Of a DNA stretch of 64,000 bases, positions 28,001 to 36,040 are shown piece after piece. Under the pieces are notes generated by a model that did not search any database, was not told the DNA's origin, and saw only the letters and a list, made by a program, of their open reading frames with translations. The DNA is taken from assembly GCA_023548195.1 (NCBI GenBank), contig JAJHZJ010000754.1, positions 496,001-560,000 on the forward strand, given 5' to 3'. The translations under genes were made by a program, and so were the position numbers. Origin of the DNA: Bettongia penicillata ogilbyi (lineage: Eukaryota > Chordata > Mammalia > Diprotodontia > Potoroidae). Each line of letters opens with the position of its first letter. Position 1 is the stretch's first letter.

Positions 28001-31000
28001 GTCTTCCTGCTGCTGCTGTTTGCCCCTGAGCCACCCCTGGAAGGAGAGAAAGGACAGTGAATGCATCACTGAAGTCAGCCTGGGATTCCAGGATGTCTCT
28101 CACAAGGCTCAGTTTTGAGTCGGAGGACCTGAATTCAAATCCCAGAGATGCTATGAACTAGTCAAGTCAACCAACACTTAGTAAGCACCTACTGTGTGCC
28201 AGCCACTGGGCTAAGTTCTGGAAATACAGAGAAAGGCAAAAACAGTCCTTTCCTCAAAGAGCTTCTAGTCTAATGGCAGACAATGTACAGACAACTGTGA
28301 CCAGCACCATGCGGAACGAGGGGTGGCCCTTGAAGATGCCGAGTCCCTTCCCAGCTCTGGGTCAGGTCACCCCAAGATGGCCTCTCTCCCCCTCTGCCCC
28401 TCTCCCTCCACTGTTCAATAGCTTGACTAATACATGTTTTCTCCCTTCCTTTCAGACCGTCTCCATTGTCCTCTGGGTGACTGCTTACTGTGATGGTGTC
28501 TTGCAGCCATATAAATTAAATTTACAGAAAAGGAAAAAGAAGAAAAAAGAAAGCAACCCCCTCATGGTAATGACACCAGATGGAGGTTGGGACCCCTTTC
28601 CCTTCCCCCACAGAGGAGCTCCATCCCCAGTGGCGCCTTGCGTGGCCCCAGGACCCCCTCACCCATCTTTTTATGTCCTCTCCCTCCCCTCCCCACACGC
28701 TGCAGCCCCAGAGGGTCTCTGTATGGGCCATCCTCCACCTTTGCCCCTTTGTCCAGACTGGCCTCTGCACCCTGAGCGTTCTTTCCCTTGGGATCCCAAA
28801 TTTTTCTTGCGGGTCGGCTCAAGGGCCACTTCTTGTGGGAGACTTCTCTTCATTTTCCCATGCCTGCTGTTTGTCTGCGGTGTTTTCAGATGCTTTTGTG
28901 TTTGTCTGCATCCCTGTGTCAGATTTCCTGGACCAAATGGAAACTCCCTGAGGACTCTCTGTGTTTCTCTGTCCCCAGTGCCATGCACACAATCCAGGCC
29001 CGATAAAAGCTTGCTGTGTCAAATGGCCTGGTGCAGGAGGGTGTGTGGGCTAAATGACTGGAAGGATATGCCCAAAGAGGCACCATTGTGGAACAGTGCC
29101 AACATGGACAGAGGTCTGTGGGCAAGGGCCACAGGCTCTGTGCTCAGCCCAGAGCTGCACAACGTTGTCATTGGTGACTTGGGAAAGGCTTTGGGCGATC
29201 TGCCGCTTGTGTTTCTGGATGACACAGACTTGGGAGGGGCACGGTCATTTTGACTGTCACAGACAGTCACACAGCACAGGCAGTGTAACCAGGACAGATG
29301 CATGCAGTCTTGGGGGGCCGTCTCCAGGCGTTCTGATTCACATCTGGCCCCTGAAGCCACCAGTGAGGCTGGTGACCTTGCATAGCCTTTCTCACTTCAG
29401 TCTGGTTCACTTGTATGTCATGACCTCACCTCCCTGGTGTCAGGGTCCTCTTCCAGGATGAAGGACAAACAACTCTGGCTTAACACATAACTTCAGATGG
29501 ATAAGATGGGAAAGACCTGAGTTGTTGGTTGGTCTTTATTCTGAAAAAAGATATGGGGGCCTTAGTGGTCTGCAAGCTCGGCTGAGAGGGGTGTCCCTGG
29601 CAGGCTGCTCTGAGTGCTTGGCATGGTTCTAGGCACCACATTTTAGGAAGGAGGAAAGCGTCTGGAGGCCGGCAGAACTGTGACCAGGCTGTTGTGTGGG
29701 AGAGCAGCTGGGCTCTGGCATAGGTAGGAACAAGGCCCTGGCCGGTGGTTGCAGGAGACAGGTTCAGGCCAGGTAAAAGGAGGCCACTTCCATCTTGTCA
29801 GCTCTGAGGGGGCCTAGGCTGTGTGTGGCCTGGGGCGGACCTACCATTGGATTTTGAGGAAGACTGGATGACCACTGGTCTGCTGCACTGGAGAAGGAAT
29901 CCTGGCTTGGGCTGCAGGGCCTAAGTCATTCCTGAGGTCCCTTCCCTTTCTGAGGTCTGGCAGCCTGAATAGCTCAGAGGCCCAGACTGGGCAGGGTGGT
30001 CAGGAGAGCCCTGTATCCAAGGCCACTTTGGGCACTCGCTGGGCCAACACCCCTGGAGCATTTCCTCCTCTGTAAAATGGGAGCCGATGAAGGGAGCACT
30101 TCAAAGCAAAGCCCAGAAAAACTTTGAGCTGTATGTCCCATGGAGAGATCCTCAGAGTGCACTGGCAAAGCAGGACCGCAGTAACAAGCCCCATCTTGTG
30201 GGCTTGTAGGAGCGGCGTGCAGGCTGCATCACCCAGACAATAGCTGTGAACACTGGGCTGGCAGCGTGGCTGCTCCCAAGGTTCTTGGGTTGTGTATAGG
30301 AGTGTCTGAGGAGAGGCCTGGCCCCTGCTGCCTCCTGTCTCTCCTCTCATTGAGCCTAGCTCCCTGAGCTATGCTGCCTGCTCTGGGAATGATGCTTGGG
30401 ATGACTGGCCTCCCCGGCGGAGACTGCAGGGACTTGGCCCAGGGTTCTTGAGGGTGCTAGTAGCCCTGGGCTTCCTGCCCCTGTCATCCTATTGATCACA
30501 ATTGATTAGCTGCTGGTGGTGCTGAGGAGGCAGGTGCTCAGAATTCAAGGTCCTGGACGCTGTCCAGTCTGGGTCTGAAGGGAGATATGGTCAGGGTAGC
30601 AGTAGTGGTCTGACCTGACTGGTCCATGGCATCTCCCGCCTCTCACTCCAGGGGCCTCACTCTCTCTGTGAAACTCTTGGGGGTCCTGAGAAATCGTAAT
30701 CCCAAGAGCTTTGGTCTGTTCTGAGCCTCCCCCCAACCCCATCCAGTCCAACAAGGGCCTGAGCTGTGGGCATGACCCTCACAAGGCCCTGGGGCTACAG
30801 AGACAAATGAAGAGCTGCCCAGCTCCCCCCTCTCCCCCAAGGAGCTCCTCTTCGGGGGAATAAAGATGGTTAGGATTATCTGAAGTTGGAGAGAAGGGTC
30901 AGAGAGACCTCCCTGCAGGAGGGGACACCCAGCCAAGCCTCTGAGTGGGGAGTGAGGAGGGCCCAGAGCAATGCCTGCAGCATCTAGTTTGGAGAGTAGT

Positions 31001-33344
31001 GAGGAAGCTAATCTGGCTGGAAGGTTGTACCTGCAAAGGGGCAGCATCCCCTGAACCCCTGGCAGGGGGGCTCTCACTGCCAAGCCAATGAGCTCATCTG
31101 TTGGGCTGGAAGCAGGGAGGGCCCAGGGCTGGGACAGCAAGCAGATCCCCCAGGCTCTTCTCCCCCTGTGACTGTTGTCTGGTTGTGGACTGGGCACACC
31201 CCCGGGGCTCCCAGGAAGCCCTGCCTGCTGTGGCCTGGCTCCGGCTCACTCCTGCCTCCTGTTCCCACAGCCACCTGTCTTCTCCAGCTTCCAGCACTAT
31301 GTGGCTGGGCTCCAGCTGCTCATCTCCAGTGTCCTAGAGCACATCAGAGGGCTCGAGGCTCTTCTGGCTGCACTTAAACTTGAAGAATTGTCCCTAGAAG
31401 ACCCTGCTCTTTCACAGGTAAGAGAAGGATGACCCGGAGCCCCCTGGGGCATCCCTATCACTCTCAGGTGCCAGCTCAGTGCTGGGTGTTAACAGTCAGG
31501 GTCTCTTCTCTCCTTCAAGACCGTTAGGAGAAACAGCAGCCTCTGGGTTTGGGTCCAAAGAGCTAAGTTCCAGGTCCTGTGGCTGGGTGACCTTAGTCAC
31601 AAGACTGCTTTCTGCTTCTTCATCTGCACAGTGAGGGGGTGGGACTGGGGTCTGTCCCAGGGCGCCCGTCTTGGAAGCGGACGGTCAGCTCGGATCTGTG
31701 GAAGCTGTGGAAGGTTTGAAGAGCACTTCACAGATGGGACCTTGCATCATCCAGGATGACTTTCTGGGAGGGCTCTTGTTACTTTGAAGGGGTTAGTGTT
31801 TTTAAATTAAGGAAACTAAAAATATTGTTATGTAATTGCCAGAATCTTAAAGTTAACCAGTGTACAGACCCTTGAAACCATCCACAGGGAGGTCCTTGGA
31901 CTGTGAGCTGAAAATCTTAATCCTGTACTTTGCATGTTAACACCAACTTGGTGCCTTAAAATGATGATTGCCACCCATAGGCAGCTCCTTGGCGTGGTGC
32001 GTTACTGTTTAGCCCTGGCAGGGAGGCGCTGGCGGCATCCTCATTTCGCAGATGATGAAACTGAAACATATGAGGAAAGTGACTTGACCAGGGTCACAGC
32101 TAGTAGATGTCTGCAGCTGGATTTAAACTGGGTTTTCCTAGTTCTGGTTCTGTCCTCCACTTAGCCTTTGCTGTGCTTAATTTTATTTACAACAAGTGAT
32201 GTATAATTACTGGGCCCCGGCTCCCAAGAAACATGGGCATGGCCTTCTAACCTCATGCAGAAAAATGAAGGCACTTTGTAATTACTTCCTGTATGCCAAG
32301 CACTAGGGCTACACATGGGGGACGGGGACTGTTTCTGCTCTCAGGGCTCTCCACTCCCAACACACAAGGGGGTCGGCTGTGCAGCCAGCCAAAGGGCCAG
32401 GGCCTTCATGTCTCAGTCAGATGAGACCAAGGCGTCACCAGGGGGCAGAGAAAGCACGGTTACACTGAAGTCTGTTTTTAGATCCTGTCTGTTTTCTTTT
32501 CCTCAGCTGAGCCTACAGGAATTAGCATGGAAGGCCTGGCCAGGAGATGGTTGATCAAGTCTAGTGCCTTCCCTCCCCCGCTCCTCTTCCTCCTTCTCTC
32601 CTTCCTGCCTTCGTCCCTCCTGTTCCACCTTACAGTGGAAATGTGGGGCTGTGCTTCTTTGCCCCAGTGCTTGTGGGTCGCTGACTTGTGCATCAGTGCC
32701 CAGACTCATCTGTGCTGGCGGGCTTGGTCCCTGTGGAGGAGGGGATGCTGCCTAGGACTGCCCTGACTGTAAGGGTGGGAAGGAGCTCCCAGCAAGGCCT
32801 AGGGCTGACGCAGGCATGTCCGGGGGTAGGGGGGGGTGGGGAGAGGCTTGATTCTTGTACAGAGTGTCGCTGATCTGTCTCACTGTCTCATCCCTTCTAC
32901 TTTCCTCATGTACAGTCCAGCCTTTATAACAAAGCATCAGAAAGATGACTGGGTTGTGGTTCTGAAGCTGTGGGGCTCCTGGGGGGGGCGGGGCGCGCAG
33001 AAATGGGGACCTCCATTTTCCATAGGAGGTCTCATGCACATATGTGCACACACACATCCCACCCTCTTTCCCTCCAGGGCCCACCAGCCAAGCTGTGGTT
33101 CTTGCATTTCCTGGTGTGTTGGTGGCATCCTGACTCCTTGGTAGAGGGGGGTCTGGGCACTTGTGGGGGGGCCCTGGGCAGGCCCCGCAGGCCTTGGCCA
33201 GCATCCTCTTGTCTCTCTCTCTAGGAGGAGAAGTTCACCAGGACTGTGCATGGGAAGGTGCAGAGCAGCTACCAGCACTCGCTGCAGGAGATCGGGGAGC
33301 TGCTGAAAAAGCGACTGGAGACCTTGAAGAAGCTCAAGGTGTAA
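895..33344 (+). CDS. NAA25: NAA25, NatB auxiliary subunit (3'-terminal 21 coding exons; 5' end outside window)
   Basis: This is the regulatory, ribosome-anchoring subunit of the NatB complex. Together with the catalytic subunit NAA20 it acetylates nascent proteins that begin Met-Asp, Met-Glu, Met-Asn or Met-Gln in the cytosol. I read 21 exons with GT–AG borders whose phases join without a break: 895-1013, 3327-3401, 4388-4495, 5245-5323, 6646-6757, 6958-7047, 7516-7685, 9303-9415, 13333-13540, 15493-15582, 16120-16300, 17125-17224, 21977-22128, 22784-22909, 23114-23357, 25773-25896, 26931-26996, 27563-27660, 28456-28566, 31271-31417, 33225-33344. They encode about 876 residues and stop at TAA 33342-33344. 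The product closely follows human NAA25 as I remember it (972 aa), with TPR-like helical repeats throughout, a lysine-rich stretch near residue 870 and a C-terminus ending KKLKV. About 94 N-terminal residues are missing because they lie upstream. No frameshift or premature stop was seen, so the gene looks functional. Residue numbers in the exon entries assume those 94 upstream residues. Confidence 0.97.
1226..1405 (-). repeat. MIR/THER1-type SINE
   Basis: The CORE-SINE signature is read in reverse: lowered-complexity AT end, then GGAAACCAAGGCCCA, AACACAGCTAGCATCTGAGG and GGATTTGAACCCAGGTCTTCC. Confidence 0.75.
1440..1800 (+). repeat. L2 3' end
   Basis: It ends in the L2-type tail AGAGCAGGGGCTGG, TGTCTGTATTCCCAGC and GAATAAAGGTTCA. 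Confidence 0.5.
1885..2045. repeat. MIR-related SINE tail
   Basis: Contains AAGCATTTATTAAACACGTA and TGCCCTCTGGGAGTTCATAG, the mammalian 'cattta-ttaagcacct' SINE tail. Confidence 0.6.
2046..3326. other. NAA25 intron, no feature recognised
   Basis: AT-rich to mixed intron sequence. I see no exon, RNA gene or clear repeat. Confidence 0.4.
3327..3401 (+). CDS. NAA25: NAA25 coding exon, residues ~135-159
   Basis: Acceptor TTTCAG, donor GTGAGTAC. It is exactly 25 codons, from AGMALYKIVPK to SLIMQ, with phase 0 at both ends, so skipping it would keep the reading frame. Confidence 0.95.
4388..4495 (+). CDS. NAA25: NAA25 coding exon, residues ~160-195
   Basis: Acceptor TCCTCAG, donor GTAGGTAT. It is 36 whole codons, from SISAQDENLSK to KIEAEAE, and phase 0 at both ends. 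It encodes a strongly charged helix (KMVKEDKIEAEAE). Confidence 0.95.
5245..5323 (+). CDS. NAA25: NAA25 coding exon, residues ~196-221
   Basis: Acceptor CTCAG, donor GTAACAA. It reads VELYYMILERLGKYQEALDV and then IRGKLG. The motif LGKYQEAL is a typical TPR helix-B signature. One base of a glutamate codon carries over to the next exon. Confidence 0.95.
6646..6757 (+). CDS. NAA25: NAA25 coding exon, residues ~222-258
   Basis: Acceptor TTGTAG, donor GTGAGTG. It encodes EKLTSELQSRENKCMAMYKK followed by LSRWPECNALSRRLLLK and ends two bases into an asparagine codon. Confidence 0.95.
6958..7047 (+). CDS. NAA25: NAA25 coding exon, residues ~259-288
   Basis: Acceptor ATTTTAG, donor GTACGTG. It encodes NSDDWQFYLTYFDSVFQLID and EAWTPPAEGE. 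The last codon (His) is split across the intron. The previous intron is only about 200 bp. Confidence 0.95.
7516..7685 (+). CDS. NAA25: NAA25 coding exon, residues ~289-345
   Basis: Acceptor CCCCAG, donor GTGAGGA. It encodes HSLEGEVHYSTEEAVKFIEE through RRLRHQGCNDEHKL and leaves one base of a glycine codon. A 17-copy minisatellite starts only about 54 bases after the donor. Confidence 0.95.
7740..8441. repeat. 17-copy minisatellite (39-44 bp unit) in NAA25 intron
   Basis: Tandem copies of a G-rich unit that starts GTGGCAGTGGG and contains CTCTGTGGTGCTCCC. I count 17 copies. The three copies at 7904-8032 are repeated without change at 8033-8161 (129-bp higher-order unit of three 43-bp copies). 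A two-copy block at 8205-8284 recurs at 8364-8441. It starts about 54 bases after a NAA25 splice donor (7685). All three forward frames stay open, but this is a by-product of the repeat, not a gene. Confidence 0.95.
8628..8680. repeat. CA/CG dinucleotide repeat
   Basis: Alternating purine-pyrimidine run of CACACA then CGTGCGCGCG, a sequence that can adopt Z-DNA. Confidence 0.7.
9303..9415 (+). CDS. NAA25: NAA25 coding exon, residues ~346-383
   Basis: Acceptor CTCCTAG, donor GTAAGCA. It encodes GDPEELMFQYFKKFGDKPCC followed by FTDLKVFVDLLPASQCTK. This is among the most conserved stretches in the gene. Confidence 0.95.
9762..10018 (+). repeat. Near full-length CORE-SINE (marsupial MIR/MAR1 type)
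   Basis: Contains GAGTTTAAGTCCAGCCTCAG, TGACCCTGGGCAAGTCACTT, CCTCATCTGTAAAATGGGGC and the L2-like tail GGTGCTTAATAAATGCTTGT. Confidence 0.85.
10019..11039. other. NAA25 intron, no gene recognised
   Basis: Contains weak SINE remnants (for example around 10100-10200 and 10800-10960), and I see nothing else. Confidence 0.4.
11040..11286 (+). repeat. L2 3' end
   Basis: Shows the typical L2 ending: TTGTCTCCCCCATGAGAGGG, CAGCACAGTCCACATGGTAG, GCACTTAATAAAAGTTTATT. Confidence 0.75.
12325..12525 (+). repeat. CORE-SINE
   Basis: Contains GCTGTGGGACCCTGGGCAAG, a CCTCATCTGAGAAGTGG stretch and the 3' body AAAGTGATTTATGAATGCTA. Confidence 0.7.
12600..12800 (+). repeat. L2 3' end fragment
   Basis: CTTGAGCTCTGTGAAGGCA and CACACAGTAGGCTTTTCATA match the L2 tail pattern. 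Confidence 0.5.
13333..13540 (+). CDS. NAA25: NAA25 coding exon, residues ~384-452
   Basis: Acceptor TTGGCAG, donor GTGAGTT. It encodes FINQLLGEVPLSTPTEDK at the start and ends MLRYQHGLEF. At 208 bp it is the second-longest NAA25 exon here. A 3.9-kb intron precedes it. Confidence 0.95.
13970..14105 (-). repeat. MIR fragment
   Basis: TTAGGACACTGAGGCCAAGA and GGAACCCAAACCTGGCATCT follow the reverse MIR core. Confidence 0.55.
14430..15260 (-). repeat. L1 3'-end remnant
   Basis: The plus strand reads the reverse of the marsupial L1 3' region: a CACCATAAAAAAAATATTGT segment, TTTTGATTTGTATTTCTTTA, ATTCATATCCTTTAACTACT and GAATTGATTTTGTTTGTGCA. The same region is found at 48960-49690. Confidence 0.7.
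15493..15582 (+). CDS. NAA25: NAA25 coding exon, residues ~453-482
   Basis: Acceptor TTTCCAG, donor GTATGCT. It encodes GKSCLKTELQFSDYYCLLAV followed by HMLTDMWLEA. The last few residues differ from human more than the rest of the exon. Confidence 0.94.
16120..16300 (+). CDS. NAA25: NAA25 coding exon, residues ~483-542
   Basis: Acceptor CTCCAG, donor GTGGGTA (a weaker donor). It begins GEERAAWQALTLLEEGL and ends LDAKHIQHDTIG. The EERAA segment at the junction differs from the human residues I recall (DETTV), so this joint is a local hot spot of change. LLVRIYCLLGAFEPVVDLY is a clear TPR-like repeat. Confidence 0.95.
16430..16560 (+). repeat. CORE-SINE fragment
   Basis: TTCAGATTCTGGCTTTGGGA and CTGTAAAACAAGGGAGTTAG match the SINE body. 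Confidence 0.55.
17125..17224 (+). CDS. NAA25: NAA25 coding exon, residues ~543-576
   Basis: Acceptor TTCCAG, donor GTAAGTG. It encodes YLLTRYAEPLGQYAAASQAC and then NFALRFFHSNQKD. It precedes the longest intron of the gene in this window (about 4.75 kb). Confidence 0.95.
17225..20880. other. NAA25 intron, first 3.6 kb: no gene recognised
   Basis: Mostly unique-looking intron sequence with short SINE-tail remnants (for example near 18190-18270) and a GT repeat at about 19765-19797. A 286-codon minus-strand open frame (20327-19467) has no recognisable domain and spans the GT repeat, so I do not call it a gene. Confidence 0.5.
19765..19800. repeat. GT dinucleotide repeat
   Basis: A short (GT)n run with interruptions, in the long NAA25 intron. 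Confidence 0.6.
20880..21130. promoter_or_regulatory. Candidate conserved non-coding element in NAA25 intron
   Basis: The sequence has 11 CpGs in about 135 bases (20892-21026) within an otherwise CpG-poor intron. It is free of recognisable repeat and low-complexity sequence, and holds clusters of factor-like words (TTTAATTT, GAATTAGC, TTTATCAG, CAATTATCC). This is the profile of a long-conserved enhancer. There is no coding evidence and function is inferred. Confidence 0.35.
21977..22128 (+). CDS. NAA25: NAA25 coding exon, residues ~577-626
   Basis: Acceptor CCCCAG, donor GTGAGTC. It encodes TSEYIIQAYKYGAFEKIPEF through RMLLDLLLEAN and ends two bases into an isoleucine codon. Conservation with human appears almost complete. 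Confidence 0.95.
22505..22670 (+). repeat. CORE-SINE
   Basis: GGACCCACACTCAAATACAG, CTGCCACTGGGTTCCC and CCCTCATCTCTACAGATTGT. It is diverged. Confidence 0.6.
22784..22909 (+). CDS. NAA25: NAA25 coding exon, residues ~627-668
   Basis: Acceptor TCACAG, donor GTAATTC. It encodes ISTTLEESIKSMSLSPEEDD followed by IPWKDLRDNRDLHVFFTWDP. The last arginine codon is split across the intron. Confidence 0.95.
23114..23357 (+). CDS. NAA25: NAA25 coding exon, residues ~669-750
   Basis: Acceptor TCTCAAG, donor GTACAGT. At 244 bp it is the longest NAA25 exon in the window. It runs from RDISEEHKKLSLEEETLWLR through a polar linker (EPKNSDKTTENGVSSK) to AGKRFVGRKVQ. The linker and the RFVGRKV end differ most from human. 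Confidence 0.94.
23775..24330 (-). repeat. CR1/L3 LINE remnant
   Basis: TTGACTCATGTTATGTCCG, CCACTAAGGCTCTCAAGTCT, AAATTTGATAAGCC and GAGTGTTGAACAGTGTC occur in the same order as the antisense reading of vertebrate CR1-type sequence. Very old and interrupted. Confidence 0.5.
25188..25385 (+). repeat. CORE-SINE
   Basis: CCTGTGTTCAAATCCTGCCT, GGGCAAGTTAGTAATCCTCC and CTCTCTGTAAAATGAGTGG. Confidence 0.8.
25405..25530 (+). repeat. CORE-SINE fragment
   Basis: GCCCAGTTGAAATCCTCCTG and TATTAGCCATGTGACCCCAG match the SINE body, cut short. Confidence 0.55.
25773..25896 (+). CDS. NAA25: NAA25 coding exon, residues ~751-791
   Basis: Acceptor CTCCAG, donor GTAAGAT. It encodes YPFLGPVPTRMAGFFSSGCC followed by QCQTSSFYLVSDIYELDTNG. 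The cysteine cluster (CCQC) has one more cysteine than the human CSQC that I recall. Confidence 0.94.
25905..25975. repeat. GT dinucleotide repeat
   Basis: An interrupted (GT)n run starting nine bases after a NAA25 splice donor (25896/25897). Confidence 0.8.
26931..26996 (+). CDS. NAA25: NAA25 coding exon, residues ~792-813
   Basis: Acceptor TTTCAG, donor GTAAGTG. The shortest NAA25 exon here (66 bp), encoding EDTTELQERIGNSFESLLEQ and LR. Confidence 0.93.
27563..27660 (+). CDS. NAA25: NAA25 coding exon, residues ~814-846
   Basis: Acceptor CTTGCAG, donor GTGAGCA. It encodes EAFSQCKGDILEVEDRSLKT and then HPSILENLVFFVE. Confidence 0.94.
28100..28300. repeat. SINE pair remnant
   Basis: GACCTGAATTCAAATCCCAG is followed directly by a second SINE tail reading AGTAAGCACCTACTGTGTGC, GAGCTTCTAGTCTAATGGCA. 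Confidence 0.7.
28456..28566 (+). CDS. NAA25: NAA25 coding exon with poly-lysine stretch, residues ~847-883
   Basis: Acceptor TTTCAG, donor GTAATGA. It is 37 codons, from TVSIVLWVTAYCDGV to SNPLM. It contains LNLQKRKKKKKES, a basic run that human NAA25 also has. The run is encoded by an A-rich purine tract. Confidence 0.94.
28567..31270. other. NAA25 intron, no feature recognised
   Basis: A 2.7-kb GC-rich intron. A 326-codon open frame (28273-29253) overlaps the upstream exon and runs on by chance. No domain, RNA gene or clear full repeat was seen. Confidence 0.4.
31271..31417 (+). CDS. NAA25: NAA25 coding exon, residues ~884-932
   Basis: Acceptor CCCACAG, donor GTAAGAG. It is 49 codons, from PPVFSSFQHYVAGLQLLISS to LEDPALSQ, all predicted helix, and in phase 0 at both ends. 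Confidence 0.95.
31945..32165 (-). repeat. MIR-type SINE
   Basis: CTCATTTCGCAGATGATGAA, GACCAGGGTCACAGCTAGTA and GGATTTAAACTGGGTTTTCC, the reverse core. Confidence 0.7.
33225..33344 (+). CDS. NAA25: NAA25 last coding exon, residues ~933-971, stop TAA
   Basis: Acceptor TCTCTAG after a long CT tract. It encodes EEKFTRTVHGKVQSSYQHSL and ends RLETLKKLKV, then TAA at 33342-33344. The start of this exon is one residue shorter than human (QEEK against PEERK), which accounts for 971 residues instead of 972. Confidence 0.96.
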   Translation, partial: EEKFTRTVHGKVQSSYQHSLQEIGELLKKRLETLKKLKV

Positions 33345-33508
33345 CCATGAGGCCGCACCGCCCGGAAAGACCCCAGGGCAGGCGCTGACCCCAGCGAGTA
33401 CCGCCAGCCTCCCGCTGCCGGGGCCAGAGCTTCCTCCTCCAATGCATGAAGGACTTTGATCTTGAATTAATTTTTTAGGTATTAACTATATGCAGCTGAT
33501 TAAATTAT

Positions 33509-33516
33509 TGTACATA
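33509..33516 (+). promoter_or_regulatory. Pumilio response element in NAA25 3' UTR
   Basis: TGTACATA matches the PUM1/PUM2 consensus UGUANAUA. It sits about 165 bases after the stop codon in an AT-rich context, where such elements usually act on mRNA decay or translation. Function is inferred from the motif alone. Confidence 0.4.
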
Positions 33517-33669
33517 AACCGGAAGCCGAGCCCTCCCCTAGGTTTGACCACTTTTTATACATGTTCATTATTAAGCTGATGGCAGCAACTAGAGAAACCC
33601 TCCTTTTCTTCCTTTCCATCTCCAGAAACTTCTGGGGCTTGTTTTTAGAAGCAGCAATAGTGACTCAGA

Positions 33670-33675
33670 AATAAA
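33670..33675 (+). terminator. Proximal poly(A) signal AATAAA (NAA25)
   Basis: A canonical AATAAA in CAGAAATAAAAGCC, about 330 bases after the stop. It could give a short 3' UTR isoform. Confidence 0.4.
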
Positions 33676-34914
33676 AGCCTCGGCCCTCCCCAGGAGGGAG
33701 AGTAGGGGTCTGGCCTGGCTTAGAAAGAGCAGACAGCAGAGAGGCCTGCTGGCTTGGGACCCATCTCTCTTCCTCCCAGAGCTTCCCAGGGGATGGGGCT
33801 GAGGAACCTCTGCCCTGGACGTGCAGGTATGTGCCTGGTATGATGTGCAGGTATGATGCCAGCCGGCCAGGCACAAGAAAGCCTGTAGGTCTGGCTGCAC
33901 CGGCCTTTGGCCTCCGGCCCCTGCCCTGTGCCCATTGAAATCTGAACTGGGATAGGGAGGCAGAGGAAGCAGCTGTCCAGGGGAGAGAGAGGAGCATGGA
34001 CCATCTCCAAGCCCGCTCCTGGGACTTGCCCAGCCTCGTCCACGGTGTCCACAGTTTGGAAATGACGGGACAGGAGTCACTGTTGGAAAGCCAGAGACGT
34101 GATGTGCATAGTTTATGCAAGTGAAGCCCTGTACCACTGTCGCTGATTTCTTCAGTCATATACTACAATCAGTTCATGAATTAAAAGCTAAAAAAGGTGC
34201 TTGAAAATGAAGGCTTAGTGCTTGAGGGGGTGGGCAGGGAGGAAGCAAGCAGAGCTCTAGGCAATGTCCAAGAGCCCCTGGAGCTTTCTGTGTGATGAGG
34301 CAGAAATCTCCTCCATCCTGGGCAGGGGAGGGGTACCCCTGCTCAGTGCGGGGAGCCTGAGCTGGCAATCTTTGGAGGCAGTGCCCTGACCATGCCCCTT
34401 CCTCTGCCTGGGCACCGGGGGTGCGTGAGGCTGGCTTCTTCCTTGACCCTCAAAGTACATGCAGGATTATAACAACATCTTTTTCTCCAATGAAATTTGA
34501 CCATTTTTTTTATTTCTTGGAAAGGTTGGAAAAAAAAAAATCTTCCTATGCAAAAACCACTTGTTTTTTGGTCCTCCTGGCTTCAAGAGACCTTGGAGGC
34601 TTTTAGAAATCTGTGATCTGGCCTAGAGTAATTTAAAATTTGGAAGAAAGTTAAAAAGGATCATACTCCCCTCCTCCAAAAAGACTTCTTAGAAGTGCTA
34701 GATCTTTGACACCTGGGACTCTGGAAGAGATGTTCTTGTGGAAAATATCAGTGGTCAGTCTCCTGGACCGCCATCCACAAAGGAAGGATGAAGACTGAAT
34801 ATTCAAAGTGTGATGGACTTGAATATGGTTTGGCTACAGTCTCCAACCTCTTGGGGGTTGGAAGGGGGGGTGCAAAATGCAACCTTTTGAGCAAAGCTTT
34901 TGGAGGGGGGTACA

Positions 34915-34972
34915 GTGTGTGGGTGTGTGTCTGTGTCCGTGTGTTTGTGTGTGTGTGTGTGTGTGTGCGTGC
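34915..34972. repeat. GT dinucleotide repeat in NAA25 3' UTR
   Basis: About 50 bases of mostly GT. In mRNA it would be a GU-rich stretch, a possible CELF/TDP-43 target by composition. Confidence 0.8.
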
Positions 34973-36034
34973 TGAAGTGATGCTTTTCCATCACCATCTT
35001 GAAATGTACAGTATGTAGAAATACCCTTTGAAAGATTAGAGATTGACCTCAGTCCATTGAGCATGCACAGGGTTGGAGAAGCTTGGTCTCTGTCCGTAGG
35101 GGCATCTCTCCAGCCAATCTCTGCTTCCTGGTGGCAGTCACCCCCCTCCCCCCATCCCACCCCTCCCCGATGGTTCCGTGTCAAGTAATGTTATTGGGGA
35201 AGGGGGGATGGCAATTGTTACTTCCTTTGTTTCTTGTTGACTTTTGTATGAACTGTAGCATTGAAATCAAATTCAACCTCTTACATCTTGCGATGTCTTT
35301 GTATAAAAAAAACTGAAAACAAAAAACTAAATTGTGTGCGAAAATGGCCAATACCTTGTTGATCTAGTCTTTTGGAAACTTTGTCACATCCTATAAATTG
35401 TGTACAGTTAAAAAATATATCTATATCTATATATTCTTACATGAGTAAAGAAACACCCTCCAACACAGTGGATGTCATTTGGTGTTTGACGAGGAATCCC
35501 AAATAATTCCTTGTTGCTGCCGCTGCTGTTGCTTTTTTGTTCGTGAGTTCTTGTCTCAGAGTCGAGGTTTCAGTTTGGTGGGTTGTTTTGTTGGGCTTTT
35601 TGAAGTGTGCCGAATTGAGATTTTAAAACAAGGTAGAGTGTGGAAGAGAGTAGACAAGCTAAGGAGACCACTGCCTGAAAGCTTTGGGTTTTATTCCACT
35701 GGTGTCCTCTGAGTTGTCATGGAGGTGAAATCATTTGTGGGGATGGCAGTGCCAATCCCGGAGCTCGCACATACACAAGAGGAAAACTTCTCCAGTCTTG
35801 TGCCAGGGATGCCTGCTCACCTGCCCCCCATTTGTGTTTTTTTCCACGATTTTAATGTTCAAACATTATGCAATCATTTTGTTCAATCAGAATTTGTCTT
35901 TTTTTTTTCTTTAACACATATGGGGTTTTCGTTGTACCTACAGCTTTATTTTGTCAGCTGTCCTGAATTCCTGATGTAATTTATGAATGTGGAAGACCTG
36001 TTTATCTGTCCTTCAAAATTAAGTGACATGGCAC

Positions 36035-36040
36035 AGTAAA
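36035..36040 (+). terminator. Candidate distal poly(A) signal AGTAAA (NAA25)
   Basis: AGTAAA is the commonest non-AATAAA variant after ATTAAA. It is followed within 30 bases by AT-rich sequence and then a T/G-rich stretch. A canonical AATAAA at 36436-36441 is the alternative. Confidence 0.35.

Noticed and set aside
28273..29253. 326-codon plus-strand frame
   Set aside because: It contains a true NAA25 exon (28456-28566) and simply reads on into the introns on both sides.
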